Shown here: positions 23,233 to 31,810 of the stretch, piece after piece
How the letters are laid out: each line of letters begins with the position of its first letter
Numbering within the stretch: the stretch's first letter is position 1
Source: Lichenicoccus sp964246745
GTDB lineage: Bacteria; Pseudomonadota; Alphaproteobacteria; Acetobacterales; Acetobacteraceae
DNA length: 64,000 bases
Direction: 5' to 3'
NCBI GenBank assembly: GCA_964246745.1
Contig: CAXTRK010000009.1
Span: 1-64,000, forward strand
Notes under the pieces: model-generated
What the model was told of the DNA's origin: nothing
Seen by the model: only the letters and a program-made list of their open reading frames with translations
Databases searched by the model: none
Made by a program: the position numbers and the translations under genes

Positions 23233-24954
23233 ATGTCGTTGAACCTCAACAACTTTCAGACTGTCATCAACGACAACTTTGCTGATGACACCGCACTCGA
23301 CACGAGCATCTGGACCAACGCCTGGGGCTACGCCAACCAGTTCTCGTTTGGCAACGGATGCCTGACACTCAGCGCCTACGAGCAGCCGTACTGGCAGGGT
23401 GTGGCGATCATGCAGCGGGCCACCGGGCCAAGTGCCGGCGAGGGCTACGGACTTTATCAATTCACCGGCTACGCCAATGCGGGGCAGGGCGCCGGCATCA
23501 ACTTCATCATGTGGCGCGCCGACAACCAGTGGCTCGACTCCGCCACGCCGAACAAGGCGACCGAGATCGATATCCTGGAGACCTGGGACGGCACCAGGAC
23601 CGCTGAATCCGTGGTGCACTACTACAGCGCCGGCTGGTCGGGCGGCGACGGCATGGTGATCCATCCTTTCCCGCTCGACATGACCAAGCCGCATACCTAC
23701 GCGATGGACTGGGAACGCGGCAGCCTCACCTATTACGTCGACGGCAAGCAGATCTACCAGGACACCACCCATGTGCCGCTCGACTATGCCGATGGCGGCT
23801 GCAACGAGGTCATGGGAGCGCAGATCACCGGCGAAAAGGCTCTGGTCACCACGCCCACGGTGCAGCTCCATATCATCGACATAAACTACAGCGCTCCAAA
23901 ATCGGCCTCCTCGCCGCCGCCGACGCCCACGCCGCCCGCGAGCCCGCCCAATTCGGTCACCCTGGGCGGCGGCGCGCAGAGCTACAGCGCCGCAGCCGGG
24001 CAGACCGTGCAGGCCGGCGCCGGCAGCGACACCGTGACCGCGATCGGCGGCCTGGTCAGCGTGACAGGCAGCTCCGGCAGCCTGACCTTTCTCGGCGGCA
24101 GCGGCCCGAGCACCGTCTCCGGTGGCGCCGGCTCGGCCACGCTCTACGGGGGCGCCGGAGGCGGCAGCTATGCCGGGGGTGCGGCCGGAGGCAACCTGCT
24201 GGTCGCCCAAGGCGGCAGCGGCGCGAACACCACCCTGACCGGGGCCGGCGCCGGCGACCGTCTGTTCGGCTCCGCCTCGGGCAACGATACGCTGGTGGCG
24301 GGATCTGGCTCGGAGAGCATCCTCGGCGGCGGCAGCAACACCTCGATCACCGGCGGCAGCGCCGCGGACGTGATCTTCACCGCCGGCGGCCCGAGCACCG
24401 TGCAAGGCGGCGTCGCCGGCGGCGACATCATCGTCGGCGGCAGCGGCAGCCTCGATGTCGCGGCAAACAACGGCGACGCCATCTTCGGCGATGGAGCAAC
24501 GACCGTCACCGGAAGCGCCGGAGGCGCGGATTCCATCGTCGGCGGCACGGGCGCGCTGTCCGTGACGGGAAAGGGGGCCAACATGCTGGTGGTCGCCGGC
24601 CAGGCTCAATCAACCATCAGCACCGGCAGCGGCGCCAGCCTGATCTACGCAGGCTCCGGCGCCACCAGCGTCACCGGCGGCGCCGGCGGGATGCAGGTCG
24701 TGCTTGGATCGGGCAAGACCACCGCCAACGAGGGCTCGGGCGCTGCCATCTTCGACGTCGTGAACGGGTCCGCGGGCGGGTCCGCGGTGCTCAACGGGTT
24801 TCGCCCCGGCGTCGATACGATCGATCTGTACGGGTATGCCGCGTCGGATCAGCACGTGACATCGAGCGGCGGCTCGACGGTGCTGACCCTGTCGGACGGC
24901 ACCAGCATCCAGCTCGTCGGCGTGAGCAACGCCGGCGGCAGCATCGTCGGCTGA
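23233..24954 (+). CDS. GH16 glycoside hydrolase with type I secretion-like repeat tail
   Basis: From ATG 23233 the protein has 573 residues. Residues ~10-220 are a GH16 domain: FADDTALDTSIWTN, and the catalytic motif EIDILE (ExDxxE) with both Glu residues. A Pro-rich linker (SSPPPTPTPPASPP) leads to ~280 residues of Gly/Ser/Thr-rich, haemolysin-like beta-roll repeats, and the tail DTIDLYGY...TVLTLSDGTSIQLVGVS is typical of type I secreted proteins. There is no N-terminal signal peptide. It probably cleaves beta-1,3/1,4-glucans outside the cell. No ABC exporter genes are nearby. Confidence 0.82.
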   Translation: MSLNLNNFQTVINDNFADDTALDTSIWTNAWGYANQFSFGNGCLTLSAYEQPYWQGVAIMQRATGPSAGEGYGLYQFTGYANAGQGAGINFIMWRADNQWLDSATPNKATEIDILETWDGTRTAESVVHYYSAGWSGGDGMVIHPFPLDMTKPHTYAMDWERGSLTYYVDGKQIYQDTTHVPLDYADGGCNEVMGAQITGEKALVTTPTVQLHIIDINYSAPKSASSPPPTPTPPASPPNSVTLGGGAQSYSAAAGQTVQAGAGSDTVTAIGGLVSVTGSSGSLTFLGGSGPSTVSGGAGSATLYGGAGGGSYAGGAAGGNLLVAQGGSGANTTLTGAGAGDRLFGSASGNDTLVAGSGSESILGGGSNTSITGGSAADVIFTAGGPSTVQGGVAGGDIIVGGSGSLDVAANNGDAIFGDGATTVTGSAGGADSIVGGTGALSVTGKGANMLVVAGQAQSTISTGSGASLIYAGSGATSVTGGAGGMQVVLGSGKTTANEGSGAAIFDVVNGSAGGSAVLNGFRPGVDTIDLYGYAASDQHVTSSGGSTVLTLSDGTSIQLVGVSNAGGSIVG

Positions 24955-24971
24955 GCACGCCGCGACGCGGA

Positions 24972-25616
24972 TCAGACGGGCACCGCGTGAGGGCGACGCG
25001 CGGCGGCAATGAAGTCGGCGATACGCTGCGGATCCTTCACCCCCGGGCTGGACTCCACGCCCGAGGAGACATCAACGCCAACGGCCCCGCTCTGGCGGAT
25101 CGCCTCGCCGACATTGTCCGCATCAAGGCCGCCGGCGAGCAGCCAGGGCGCAGGCGGGCTCCAGCCGCGCAGCATGCTCCAATCCATGACCAGACCATTG
25201 CCGCCAGGCCGACGGGCACCTGGCGGCGGCCGGCTTTCGATCAACAGGCGCGCGATGCCGGGCGCTTGGCGTGGCAGATCCGCGGCCGTGGCCACCGGAC
25301 AGGCGAGCCAGACCGGGAGTCCGAACCGCGACGCAATCGCCTGCGCGCGCTCGCTGGTGTCATAGATCTGCAAGGCGTCGAGATGCATTGTCTCGAGGCA
25401 GCGGCCGATCTCGCTGTCCGAGGCGCGTACGAAAAGGCCGACACGCCCGGCGCCGCCCTGATGGCGGCCCGACAACTCGGCCGCGCGCGTCGGGCTCACC
25501 ACGCGTGGCGAGGCGTCAAAGAACACGAAGCCGATCCAGTCCGCGCCATGGTTGATCGCGGCATCGAATCCCGCGGCGTCGGAGAGGCCGCAGATCTTGA
25601 CCTGCGTTTGCGTCAT
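24972..25616 (-). CDS. trpF: Phosphoribosylanthranilate isomerase
   Basis: The 214-residue TIM-barrel enzyme performs the Amadori rearrangement in tryptophan synthesis. VKICG near the N-terminus holds the general-base Cys9, the mid-barrel has DALQIYD (where most relatives have LQLHG), and GVDVSSGVESSPGVKD holds the catalytic Asp and phosphate site. The start overlaps the end of pyrF by 4 bases (ATGA). trpB and trpA are not in the window. The pyrF-trpF pairing is common in alphaproteobacteria. Confidence 0.93.
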   Translation of the reverse strand: MTQTQVKICGLSDAAGFDAAINHGADWIGFVFFDASPRVVSPTRAAELSGRHQGGAGRVGLFVRASDSEIGRCLETMHLDALQIYDTSERAQAIASRFGLPVWLACPVATAADLPRQAPGIARLLIESRPPPGARRPGGNGLVMDWSMLRGWSPPAPWLLAGGLDADNVGEAIRQSGAVGVDVSSGVESSPGVKDPQRIADFIAAARRPHAVPV

Positions 25617-26314
25617 GCGAGTTCCATCCTGATCGCCGCGGCCGCGCGCGCCGGATCGCTGGAGCCGGTGATCGGCCGTCCGACCACGATCCAGTCCGCT
25701 CCCGCGTCGGCCGCGGCGCGCGGCGTCATGACGCGCCGTTGATCGCCTGGCGCCTGACCGTCGGGCCGTATTCCCGGCACCACCAGCACAGGCATCTCTC
25801 CAAGCGCGTCTCGCACCAGGGCGATCTCCCGCGCCGAGCAGACCAGCCCGTCGGCGCCGGCTGCCATCGCCAGCTTGCCAAGACGCAGCACCTGCTGGCG
25901 GACGCCACCGGCGACGCCGGTCTCATGCAGCGCCTCGGCATCCAGGCTGGTCAACACGGTGACGGCGAGCAGCAACGGACGCGCGCTCTCCTCGAACGCC
26001 GCGTCACGCGCCGCTCGCGCCGCCTCGATCATTGCGGCACCGCCTTGGGCATGAATCGTCAGCATCGCCGGCCGCGCAGGCGCCAGCGCACGCAGGCCAG
26101 CGGCCACGGTATTGGGAATGTCGTGCAGCTTGAGGTCGAGGAACAGGGTCCGTCCCGCGCTTACTCGCCAGACCGAGGCAAGTCCTTGCGCAAGGGTGAA
26201 CTCCAACCCGAGCTTGATCGCATCGACATGCGGCGCGAGCGCCTCCGCCCACGCCACCGCCTGGCGCTCATCGGGTGTATCGAGTGCCGCGATCAGGCGG
26301 GTGCGGCGACGCAC
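25613..26314 (-). CDS. pyrF: Orotidine 5'-phosphate decarboxylase
   Basis: The 233-residue enzyme makes UMP from OMP. The active-site motif FLDLKLHDIPNT carries Asp60, Lys62 and Asp65 with Lys34 nearby (IKLGLE), and the phosphate loop is VVPGIRPDG, then VGRPIT near the C-terminus. It is 12 bases downstream of the LapA gene and overlaps trpF, so the three are probably one operon. Confidence 0.95.
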   Translation of the reverse strand: MRRRTRLIAALDTPDERQAVAWAEALAPHVDAIKLGLEFTLAQGLASVWRVSAGRTLFLDLKLHDIPNTVAAGLRALAPARPAMLTIHAQGGAAMIEAARAARDAAFEESARPLLLAVTVLTSLDAEALHETGVAGGVRQQVLRLGKLAMAAGADGLVCSAREIALVRDALGEMPVLVVPGIRPDGQAPGDQRRVMTPRAAADAGADWIVVGRPITGSSDPARAAAAIRMELA

Positions 26315-26326
26315 GCAGCCCGCTCG

Positions 26327-26695
26327 TCAGCTTGCCGACGGCGGCGGCGGCGATTGCAGCGCGTACGGACGCAGCGTCTGCCCCACACCCTGCTGGTTCA
26401 GGTGATTTTCGGTCACTGCCTGCGCCAGTTGGAGCTTGAGTTCGGAAATCTGCGTCTCCAGACCGCGCATGGCCTGCTCGGCGCGACGGGCGCGGCGGCG
26501 TTGACGCAGCTCGGAAAACCACACCGTCATGCAGCCGACCAGAAAGAAGATGGCGGCGACCGCGATCATCAGCACCGCGAGCGAGGTCGCCCGGCTGTTG
26601 CCCCAGGGCCAGACCAGGGTCACGACCTCCTGGTTCTCGAACGCGAAGATGATCAGGGCCACCAGGAACGGCAGCGTGATGAGAACGCGCAGCAT
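26327..26695 (-). CDS. LapA-domain (DUF1049) inner-membrane protein
   Basis: From ATG 26695 the protein has 122 residues: membrane helix 1 (LITLPFLVALIIFAFENQ), the LapA hallmark FENQEVVTLVWPWG, membrane helix 2 (LAVLMIAVAAIFFLVGCMTV), then a basic coiled-coil segment with RRRARRAEQAMRGLETQISELK. In E. coli LapA helps LapB control lipopolysaccharide synthesis, and its gene also lies next to pyrF. The C-terminal PPPPSAS tail is unstructured. Confidence 0.8.
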   Translation of the reverse strand: MLRVLITLPFLVALIIFAFENQEVVTLVWPWGNSRATSLAVLMIAVAAIFFLVGCMTVWFSELRQRRRARRAEQAMRGLETQISELKLQLAQAVTENHLNQQGVGQTLRPYALQSPPPPSAS

Positions 26696-26820
26696 TTGAA
26701 GCTTTCGTCTCCGACCCGAAGGACTATCTTGCCGCATTCGCCGCGAACGTGCGAGTCCCCTTGCCGGGTCACGGGTCCACGTGGTCTCGTGCATGCGCCA
26801 AGCCGGAGCCTCCCCCCCGC

Positions 26821-27135
26821 GTGACCGAAATCGTCACTCTCGATCAAGTCAGGAACGCGCGCACCCGTGACGAGGGCTCGAAGGGAGATTCGCTCTGGGC
26901 GGTGATGGCAGTCGCGGGCCGCAGCCGCCGGATCGCCGAGATCTACGCCAGCCGGGACGCGGCGCTAGCCGACCAGGTCTGGCGCGAGCAGCAGGTCCGC
27001 GCCTATGCCAGCTTCCTGCGCAGCACGCGTCAGCCGACGCCGCACTACAGCGTGGCGCCGATCCGCAGGTCCGATCTGCCGCGTAGCTGGACGCCGCTGC
27101 CGGCCCTGGGCTTTCTGCGCGGCCGCTTCATCTGA
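26821..27135 (+). CDS. Hypothetical protein
   Basis: The frame from GTG 26821 encodes 104 residues without signal or membrane segments. It is rich in Arg and Ala, with a helical middle (SRRIAEIYASRDAALADQVWREQQVRAYASFLRS would span 44-77) and a Pro-rich tail. GGAG lies about 12 bases before the GTG. An upstream ATG at 26749 would add 24 poorly coding residues. I do not recognise the family. It is divergent from lapA and 30 bases before secB. Confidence 0.5.
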   Translation: MTEIVTLDQVRNARTRDEGSKGDSLWAVMAVAGRSRRIAEIYASRDAALADQVWREQQVRAYASFLRSTRQPTPHYSVAPIRRSDLPRSWTPLPALGFLRGRFI

Positions 27136-27165
27136 CCTGTTCCCCAACATCGCGCGGTTTCAATC

Positions 27166-27663
27166 ATGTCGGACACCCAGCAGACTACCGAACCCGCATC
27201 CACCGCGCCGCCGCTGCTGCTCAACGCGCAGTACGTGAAGGAGGCGTCGTTCCGTGTGCCAGGCGCGCCGGAACTGTATGCCAACATGCCGGAGCGCCCG
27301 TTCGTGAACGTGGCGCTCGATGTGCTGGTCCGGCCGATCGCGCAGGATCAGCCGCAGCCCATCTTCGAGGTCACGCTCACAATCAAGTGCGAGGCCAGCG
27401 TGACGGCGCCGCAGGAGGCAGCCCCTGCGCCCGCCATCGCCTATCAGGCGGAGCTCGGCTACAGCGGCATCTTCACCTTGGCGAACGTGCCGCAGAACGC
27501 GGTCGAGCCGGTGCTGCTCGCCGAATGCCCGCGTCTGCTGTTTCCGTTCGCACGCAGCCTGCTCGCGACCCTGGTGCGGGAGGCCGGCTTCCCGACATTG
27601 CTGTTGCAGCCAATCGACTTCATCGCCTTCTGGCAGAGCAAGCGACAACAGGCCGCCTCCTGA
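27166..27663 (+). CDS. secB: Protein-export chaperone SecB
   Basis: The 165-residue protein has the SecB core: LLLNAQYVKEASFRVPGAPE, DVLVRPI, then YSGIFTLANVP and the conserved ECPRLLFPFAR followed by REAGFPTLLLQPIDF. SecB keeps preproteins unfolded and delivers them to SecA. The N-terminal Gln/Thr/Pro-rich 15 residues are variable. It faces the substrate-binding protein gene tail to tail, 12 bases apart. Confidence 0.95.
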   Translation: MSDTQQTTEPASTAPPLLLNAQYVKEASFRVPGAPELYANMPERPFVNVALDVLVRPIAQDQPQPIFEVTLTIKCEASVTAPQEAAPAPAIAYQAELGYSGIFTLANVPQNAVEPVLLAECPRLLFPFARSLLATLVREAGFPTLLLQPIDFIAFWQSKRQQAAS

Positions 27664-27675
27664 GCCCTGACCTGT

Positions 27676-28608
27676 TCAGCGCGTGTAGCTTCGTACCGGC
27701 GCCGGATGCGTGAGCACGCCTTCGGCGACAAGGAATTTCTGGAACGCGACATTGCGCGGCAGGTCGAGAGCGGCCGGATCGCGCGCGAGCGCCGGCAGCG
27801 TGCTGAACCATGCGGCACGATTGAGCCTGGTGTCGAGATCCGGATGCGCCGCGACAAAGGCGCGCCAGACGAAGTCTGGTTTTTTCAGCAGGCAGGCGGT
27901 GCCGTCACGCAGGGCGGCGAGAAAACGCCTGATCTTCGGCGCCTGCGCCTCGCCTGGCCGCGCGACCAGGATCAGTTCATCGTAGGGCGGAACACCGTGC
28001 TGTTCGGGGCTGAAGGCTCTGGGCGAAAGGCCGCGCTGCTCAAGGTCGATCAGTTCGTAGTTGCGCATGCCGCCCATCACGGCGGCGACGCTATGCGTCA
28101 TCAGCGCCTGCTCGATCTGGAAATTGACCTGCACGCGGGTGACCTCGCCTGGCTTGAGCCCCACCGAGGCAAGCATGGCGTCCAAGGTCGCCTCCTCGCC
28201 CGGGCCGACCGAGACGCCGATGCGCCGCCCCTTGAGTTGCGCCAGGCTGGTGATCCCGGAGAAAGGCAACGTCATCAGCACTTCCATCGGCTGATCGATC
28301 AGCGTTCCGACACGCACGATGGGCAGATGCGCCTGCGCCAGGAACGGCAGTTCGGTCTGATAGCTGACCGCGAGATCCGCCTCGCCCGCCGCCACCAGGC
28401 GCGGCGGCGAGGAGGGATCGGCGGGAGCGACAAAGGTCACATCGAGGTTGGCGCGCGCGTAGTCCCCGCAATATTGCGCGGCAAACAGGGATTCGTGATT
28501 GGCGTTGACGAACCAATCCAGGATGACCGTGAGCTTGTCGGCGCTCATCGCCTGACGCAACCCCGCAGCCTGTATCAATACTATTGCAGCAAGAAGGCGC
28601 CATCGCAT
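27676..28608 (-). CDS. ThiY/NMT1-type thiamine-precursor-binding protein
   Basis: The 310-residue periplasmic protein has a signal peptide (residues 1-22, cut near AMSA). LTVILDWFVNANHESLFAA at the mature start is the NMT1/ThiY signature for binding the pyrimidine precursor of thiamine or its degradation products, followed by QYCGDYAR, AVSYQTELPFL, GRRIGVSVGPGEEATL and the MTHSVAAVMGG hinge. It begins 3 bases after the TonB receptor stop, under the same TPP riboswitch. The matching permease and ATPase genes are absent here. The exact ligand (thiamine, HMP or formylaminopyrimidine) is not settled by sequence. Confidence 0.82.
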   Translation of the reverse strand: MRWRLLAAIVLIQAAGLRQAMSADKLTVILDWFVNANHESLFAAQYCGDYARANLDVTFVAPADPSSPPRLVAAGEADLAVSYQTELPFLAQAHLPIVRVGTLIDQPMEVLMTLPFSGITSLAQLKGRRIGVSVGPGEEATLDAMLASVGLKPGEVTRVQVNFQIEQALMTHSVAAVMGGMRNYELIDLEQRGLSPRAFSPEQHGVPPYDELILVARPGEAQAPKIRRFLAALRDGTACLLKKPDFVWRAFVAAHPDLDTRLNRAAWFSTLPALARDPAALDLPRNVAFQKFLVAEGVLTHPAPVRSYTR

Positions 28609-28611
28609 GGT

Positions 28612-30927
28612 TCAGAATCCGCAAGAGGCGGTCAGCAAGGCCGCGAAGCCGCCGCCGATCAGATAGGTGGGCGCGTTGCCGGCAATCGTCGTGCCGTAAC
28701 GACCGACGGTGTCCCGCGCGTTTGTTGTCGGGTTGGCGACAGCGGACAGGAAGGCGCTGTCGGTCACGTTGACCAGATTGAGGCGCAGCTCGGGATGATG
28801 CGCGGTATGGAAGGACGGCAGATGCACGCCAAGCGCCACGTCCGCCTGCGTGTGATCGGGGATGTGCTCGTCATCGGTAAAGCTGGAATATTGCCGATCC
28901 GTATATTTTATCGTCAGCACGCCGAACAGGGTTCCGTCATCATAGGTGAGACCGATCGCGCCCTGCCAGCGCGGGCTGCTCACCGCGATCTTTCCCGCCG
29001 TCGGCAGCAGGTCGCCATTGGCGGGAATGTCGTTGTCGATGGTGGCGTAGAGATACTCGCCCGAGAGATAGGGGCTGAGATGATGCCAGGGCCTCAATCC
29101 GATCTCGGCATCAACGCCGCGCGAGGTCTGGCCGCCGGCGTTGATGGTGCCGCCGATCAGCGCGCCGTTGAGATCGAGCACGGTGCTGATCTGGCGATTG
29201 GTGAAATTGTAATTGTAGAGCGTGACGCTGCCGACAAGCAGACCGGCCGCATAGCGATAGCCCAGTTCCTCGGCAATCGAGTATTCCGGCTTCAGATTGG
29301 TGTTGGCGGCGCTCACGATGGTTCCACTCGAAGGATCGGTGGTTGCGAACAACGTGCTTTGCGCCGGCGCGCGGAAGTTTGTCGTCACATTGGCGAAGAG
29401 CTGACTGCTCAGGTCAGGCCGCCAATCGAGCGAGATACGCGGCAGCGGCTCCGCGTCATTGAAGCCGGTGCGGTATTCCGAGGCGGGCAGGGCATTCCAG
29501 CCGGTGCGCGAGACCATCGCCTCCTTGAAGCCGACATCAAGCGCGAGGCGGGCGCCGTCGAGCGCGATCCGGTCGCCCGCGAAGATGGCATTGGTCTGCG
29601 CGATCATGTGCGTGTTGGCAGCAAACAAGGTCTGACCGTTGGGGAGCCGGATAGTGCTGCCCGGCCGCTCCACCCAGAGGTCGCTCGGCGTGCCATTGAC
29701 GCTGAGCGCGCTGAACGGCTGTGTGTCGTGCTCGTCGACATACTCGTACCAGGCGCCCAGCGTCAGACGCTGGCCGCCAAGTTGCCAATGCACTGCCGGG
29801 GTCAAGCCGGCGCGATAGGTCAAGTCGGTATAATCGGCCATCACCGCCGCCTGGCCGTCCACGGCGCCGGGCAGGGTGATGCCGCCCGGCACCGGCTCTG
29901 TGCCCTGATACAGGCCGCCGGTGGCAAGCAGCGTGCCGCCCGGAGAGTTGCCGTAGCCATATTGCGCGTACGGCGTGACCGTAAGCTGCACGCCTTTCGT
30001 CAATGTCAGGCGCGACGGCGCCGACGCATAGACCAGTCGGTAAGGATACTGATAGAGCCGCCAATAGTTCGCATCCAAGGGCGCGAACGTGCCGTCGTAG
30101 GTGTTGGAGCGGCCGAGTGCCTGCCATTGCGGCAACGTCGGCTGCACATAGGAGGTGGTGGTCGCATCGTGCCAGGTCAGCAGCAGCGAGGCATGATTGT
30201 CGTCTCCCCAGTCGCGCACGAGCTTGAGATCGACATGCTGGCGCAGGTCGCGGCCGGAGCCGCCGGCATTGTCGGCCGCCGCATGCGAGTACGAAATAAA
30301 TCCGCGCAGTCCGGAGTCGCCCAGTGCGCCGGTCTCCAGCCGGATGAATTCGCGGTTGGTGTGATAGGAGCCGTAGGACGCATCGACAAAGCCGCCGGGA
30401 TGTTGCGACGGATTACGCAAGCTGAGGCTGAGCAGGCCGCCGGCATCGTTCAGCAGCGGCGTATCCAGATCGGCGGAGCCCTGCGTTAGCGAGATCTCGT
30501 CGACGTTCTCGCTGTCGGCAAATTGTGACGGATACGCATCGTAATAGGCGGCGTCGTTGAGCGGCATGCCTTCAAGCAGCGTGCCGATCTCGGCTTGCCC
30601 GAGTCCGCGGACGCTGAGTCCGACCTGGGTCGAAAAACCGAGCGGGTCCGCCGTCGCGGTGTTGGCGCCGGGCAGCAGCGAGACAAGCTGGTATGCATTC
30701 TCGGTCGGCGCCTGGCTCTGGATGAATGCGCCTGACACCGTGCTGACCGATTGCGGCGCGGATTGCGGTTCGATCAGGCCGCCGCCCGATGCGACACCGC
30801 TGACGAGGATATGCTCCGTGGCGCCTGGCGATGCGGCATTCTCCTGGGCGGCCGCCGTTCCCGCCGCCAACGCGCCGACAAGCAAGACCGTCCCCGCGCA
30901 TGCGGGAAGCGCACGAGATTTCTCCAA
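28612..30927 (-). CDS. TonB-dependent outer-membrane receptor under TPP riboswitch control
   Basis: The 771-residue protein has a signal peptide (cut near AAAQE), a plug domain (about 45-165, with LSVRGLGQAEIGTLLEGMPLND) and a beta-barrel ending in a C-terminal Phe (TASCGF). The start is a TTG at 30927: GGGAGG stands 7 bases before it and no ATG fits. The riboswitch directly upstream makes thiamine, its phosphates or precursors the likely cargo. It is followed at 3 bases by the ThiY-like binding protein, giving an outer-membrane to periplasm route. Confidence 0.88.
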   Translation of the reverse strand: MEKSRALPACAGTVLLVGALAAGTAAAQENAASPGATEHILVSGVASGGGLIEPQSAPQSVSTVSGAFIQSQAPTENAYQLVSLLPGANTATADPLGFSTQVGLSVRGLGQAEIGTLLEGMPLNDAAYYDAYPSQFADSENVDEISLTQGSADLDTPLLNDAGGLLSLSLRNPSQHPGGFVDASYGSYHTNREFIRLETGALGDSGLRGFISYSHAAADNAGGSGRDLRQHVDLKLVRDWGDDNHASLLLTWHDATTTSYVQPTLPQWQALGRSNTYDGTFAPLDANYWRLYQYPYRLVYASAPSRLTLTKGVQLTVTPYAQYGYGNSPGGTLLATGGLYQGTEPVPGGITLPGAVDGQAAVMADYTDLTYRAGLTPAVHWQLGGQRLTLGAWYEYVDEHDTQPFSALSVNGTPSDLWVERPGSTIRLPNGQTLFAANTHMIAQTNAIFAGDRIALDGARLALDVGFKEAMVSRTGWNALPASEYRTGFNDAEPLPRISLDWRPDLSSQLFANVTTNFRAPAQSTLFATTDPSSGTIVSAANTNLKPEYSIAEELGYRYAAGLLVGSVTLYNYNFTNRQISTVLDLNGALIGGTINAGGQTSRGVDAEIGLRPWHHLSPYLSGEYLYATIDNDIPANGDLLPTAGKIAVSSPRWQGAIGLTYDDGTLFGVLTIKYTDRQYSSFTDDEHIPDHTQADVALGVHLPSFHTAHHPELRLNLVNVTDSAFLSAVANPTTNARDTVGRYGTTIAGNAPTYLIGGGFAALLTASCGF

Positions 30928-30930
30928 GAC

Positions 30931-31016
30931 AATGCCTCCCTTCGCTGGAATGACCCAGATCAGGTTCGACGGGTGTGATCTCAGTCCGCGTATGCGGACA
31001 CCCCGGTCATGACCTA
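30931..31016 (-). promoter_or_regulatory. TPP riboswitch (THI element)
   Basis: On the minus strand the leader has the conserved THI-box blocks in order: CCGGGGTGTCC, a short stem, CTGAGATCACACCCG, then ACCTGATCTGGGTCATTCC and AGCGAAGGGAGG. It lies directly before the TonB receptor. The closing helix can form between ATGACC on the 5' side and GGCAT on the 3' side, which takes up part of the GGGAGG ribosome site, so TPP binding would block translation start. The element is clear from its conserved blocks; the mechanism is inferred. Confidence 0.93.
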
Positions 31017-31017
31017 G

Positions 31018-31195
31018 TCATGCGGCCGGTTGGGCCGCGTCGTCAATCCCGCCAAAGGCCGCCTTCGTGGCAGGTGCGCTAGCGCGGCTGTCGATCCTGG
31101 CCTTGTTGGACACCTTCACCACGGCGATGGAAGTGGTGTTTAGCCGGGGGGACGCGGCCCCGGTGTCGCTCGCCCGCCCTGTTCGCGAACGACGG
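31018..31195 (-). other. Possible gene remnant upstream of the riboswitch
   Basis: On the minus strand an open frame ends at 31018 with LNTTSIAVVKVSNKARIDS, then APATKAAFGGIDDAAQPAA, directly before the riboswitch leader. Its composition looks more coding than random, but it has no start or ribosome site and I do not recognise it. It may be the tail of a gene cut by the PadR islet. Confidence 0.25.
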
Positions 31196-31229
31196 TTGAC
31201 AAAGAGCAATCGACATCTTAGATATATCT
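31196..31229 (+). promoter_or_regulatory. padR promoter with overlapping palindrome
   Basis: TTGACA (31196-31201) and TAGATA (31219-31224) are separated by exactly 17 bases, a near-ideal sigma-70 promoter. The -10 is covered by the perfect palindrome AGATATATCT (31220-31229), with outer ACAT/ATGT arms at 31214 and 31232. PadR repressors often bind AT-rich palindromes of this kind at their own promoters, so autoregulation is likely. Confidence 0.7.
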
Positions 31230-31255
31230 TATGTTCAAACATAGCTGTATCTGAG

Positions 31256-31810
31256 ATGCAAGGTAGGGGCAGACGGGGTGGCCGTCATGGTCACGGGGTC
31301 CACGACAGCGGCGTGCGCGGACGTGGCGGGAGGCAAGAGCGCTTCTTTGGCCAGGGTGAACTCAGGCTCATCATGTTGCACCTCCTGTCGCTTGGCCCCC
31401 GCTCCGGCTACGACATCATCAGGGCGATTGAGGAACAGACGGGTGGGCACTACACGCCCAGCGCCGGAGTGATCTACCCGACCCTGACGTTGCTGCAGGA
31501 TACCGAACACATCGCCCTGGAGCTGCCCGGCGGCCAAAGGAACGTCTACGGGATCACGACATCCGGGCAGTCTTACCTCGCCGCCTTCGCGTCCACGTTG
31601 CCTCGTCTGCTTACAAAGATGCAGGAGGCGCGATCAACCCAGGAGATCGTAGTTCCAGACGAAGTTCGTGCTGCCCTCTCGGACCTGAATGACGCCATAC
31701 GGTCGCGGCTTCGCAGTACACCCGAGACGGACACAAGCAGCCGCATGGTCGGTCTGCTGAACCAGGTTGCCCGGCAAATACGGGACAACACAAACCAAGA
31801 GGAAGATTAA
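31256..31810 (+). CDS. PadR-family transcriptional regulator
   Basis: From ATG 31256 the protein has 184 residues. A Gly/Arg/His-rich N-terminal arm (~1-33) precedes the PadR winged helix: ELRLIMLHLLSLGPRSGYDI, EQTGGHYTPSAGVIYPTL and the wing (GGQRNVYGIT). The C-terminal ~80 residues are helical for dimerisation. Its stop overlaps the start of the glyoxalase-like gene (TAATG), so the three genes are one operon that it probably represses in response to a phenolic or other toxic compound. Confidence 0.87.
   Translation: MQGRGRRGGRHGHGVHDSGVRGRGGRQERFFGQGELRLIMLHLLSLGPRSGYDIIRAIEEQTGGHYTPSAGVIYPTLTLLQDTEHIALELPGGQRNVYGITTSGQSYLAAFASTLPRLLTKMQEARSTQEIVVPDEVRAALSDLNDAIRSRLRSTPETDTSSRMVGLLNQVARQIRDNTNQEED

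Noticed and set aside
24000..24900. DNA repeats in the GH16 tail as a CRISPR-like or satellite array
   Set aside because: The repetition is at protein level (Gly/Ser-rich beta-roll), irregular in length, in a continuous reading frame.
27706..30489. 927-codon open frame on the plus strand antisense to the TonB receptor and ThiY-like genes
   Set aside because: Composition is the mirror of GC-rich coding sequence (Arg, Gly, Gln, His-rich, no domain), and the minus strand carries two clear genes with signal peptides under a riboswitch.
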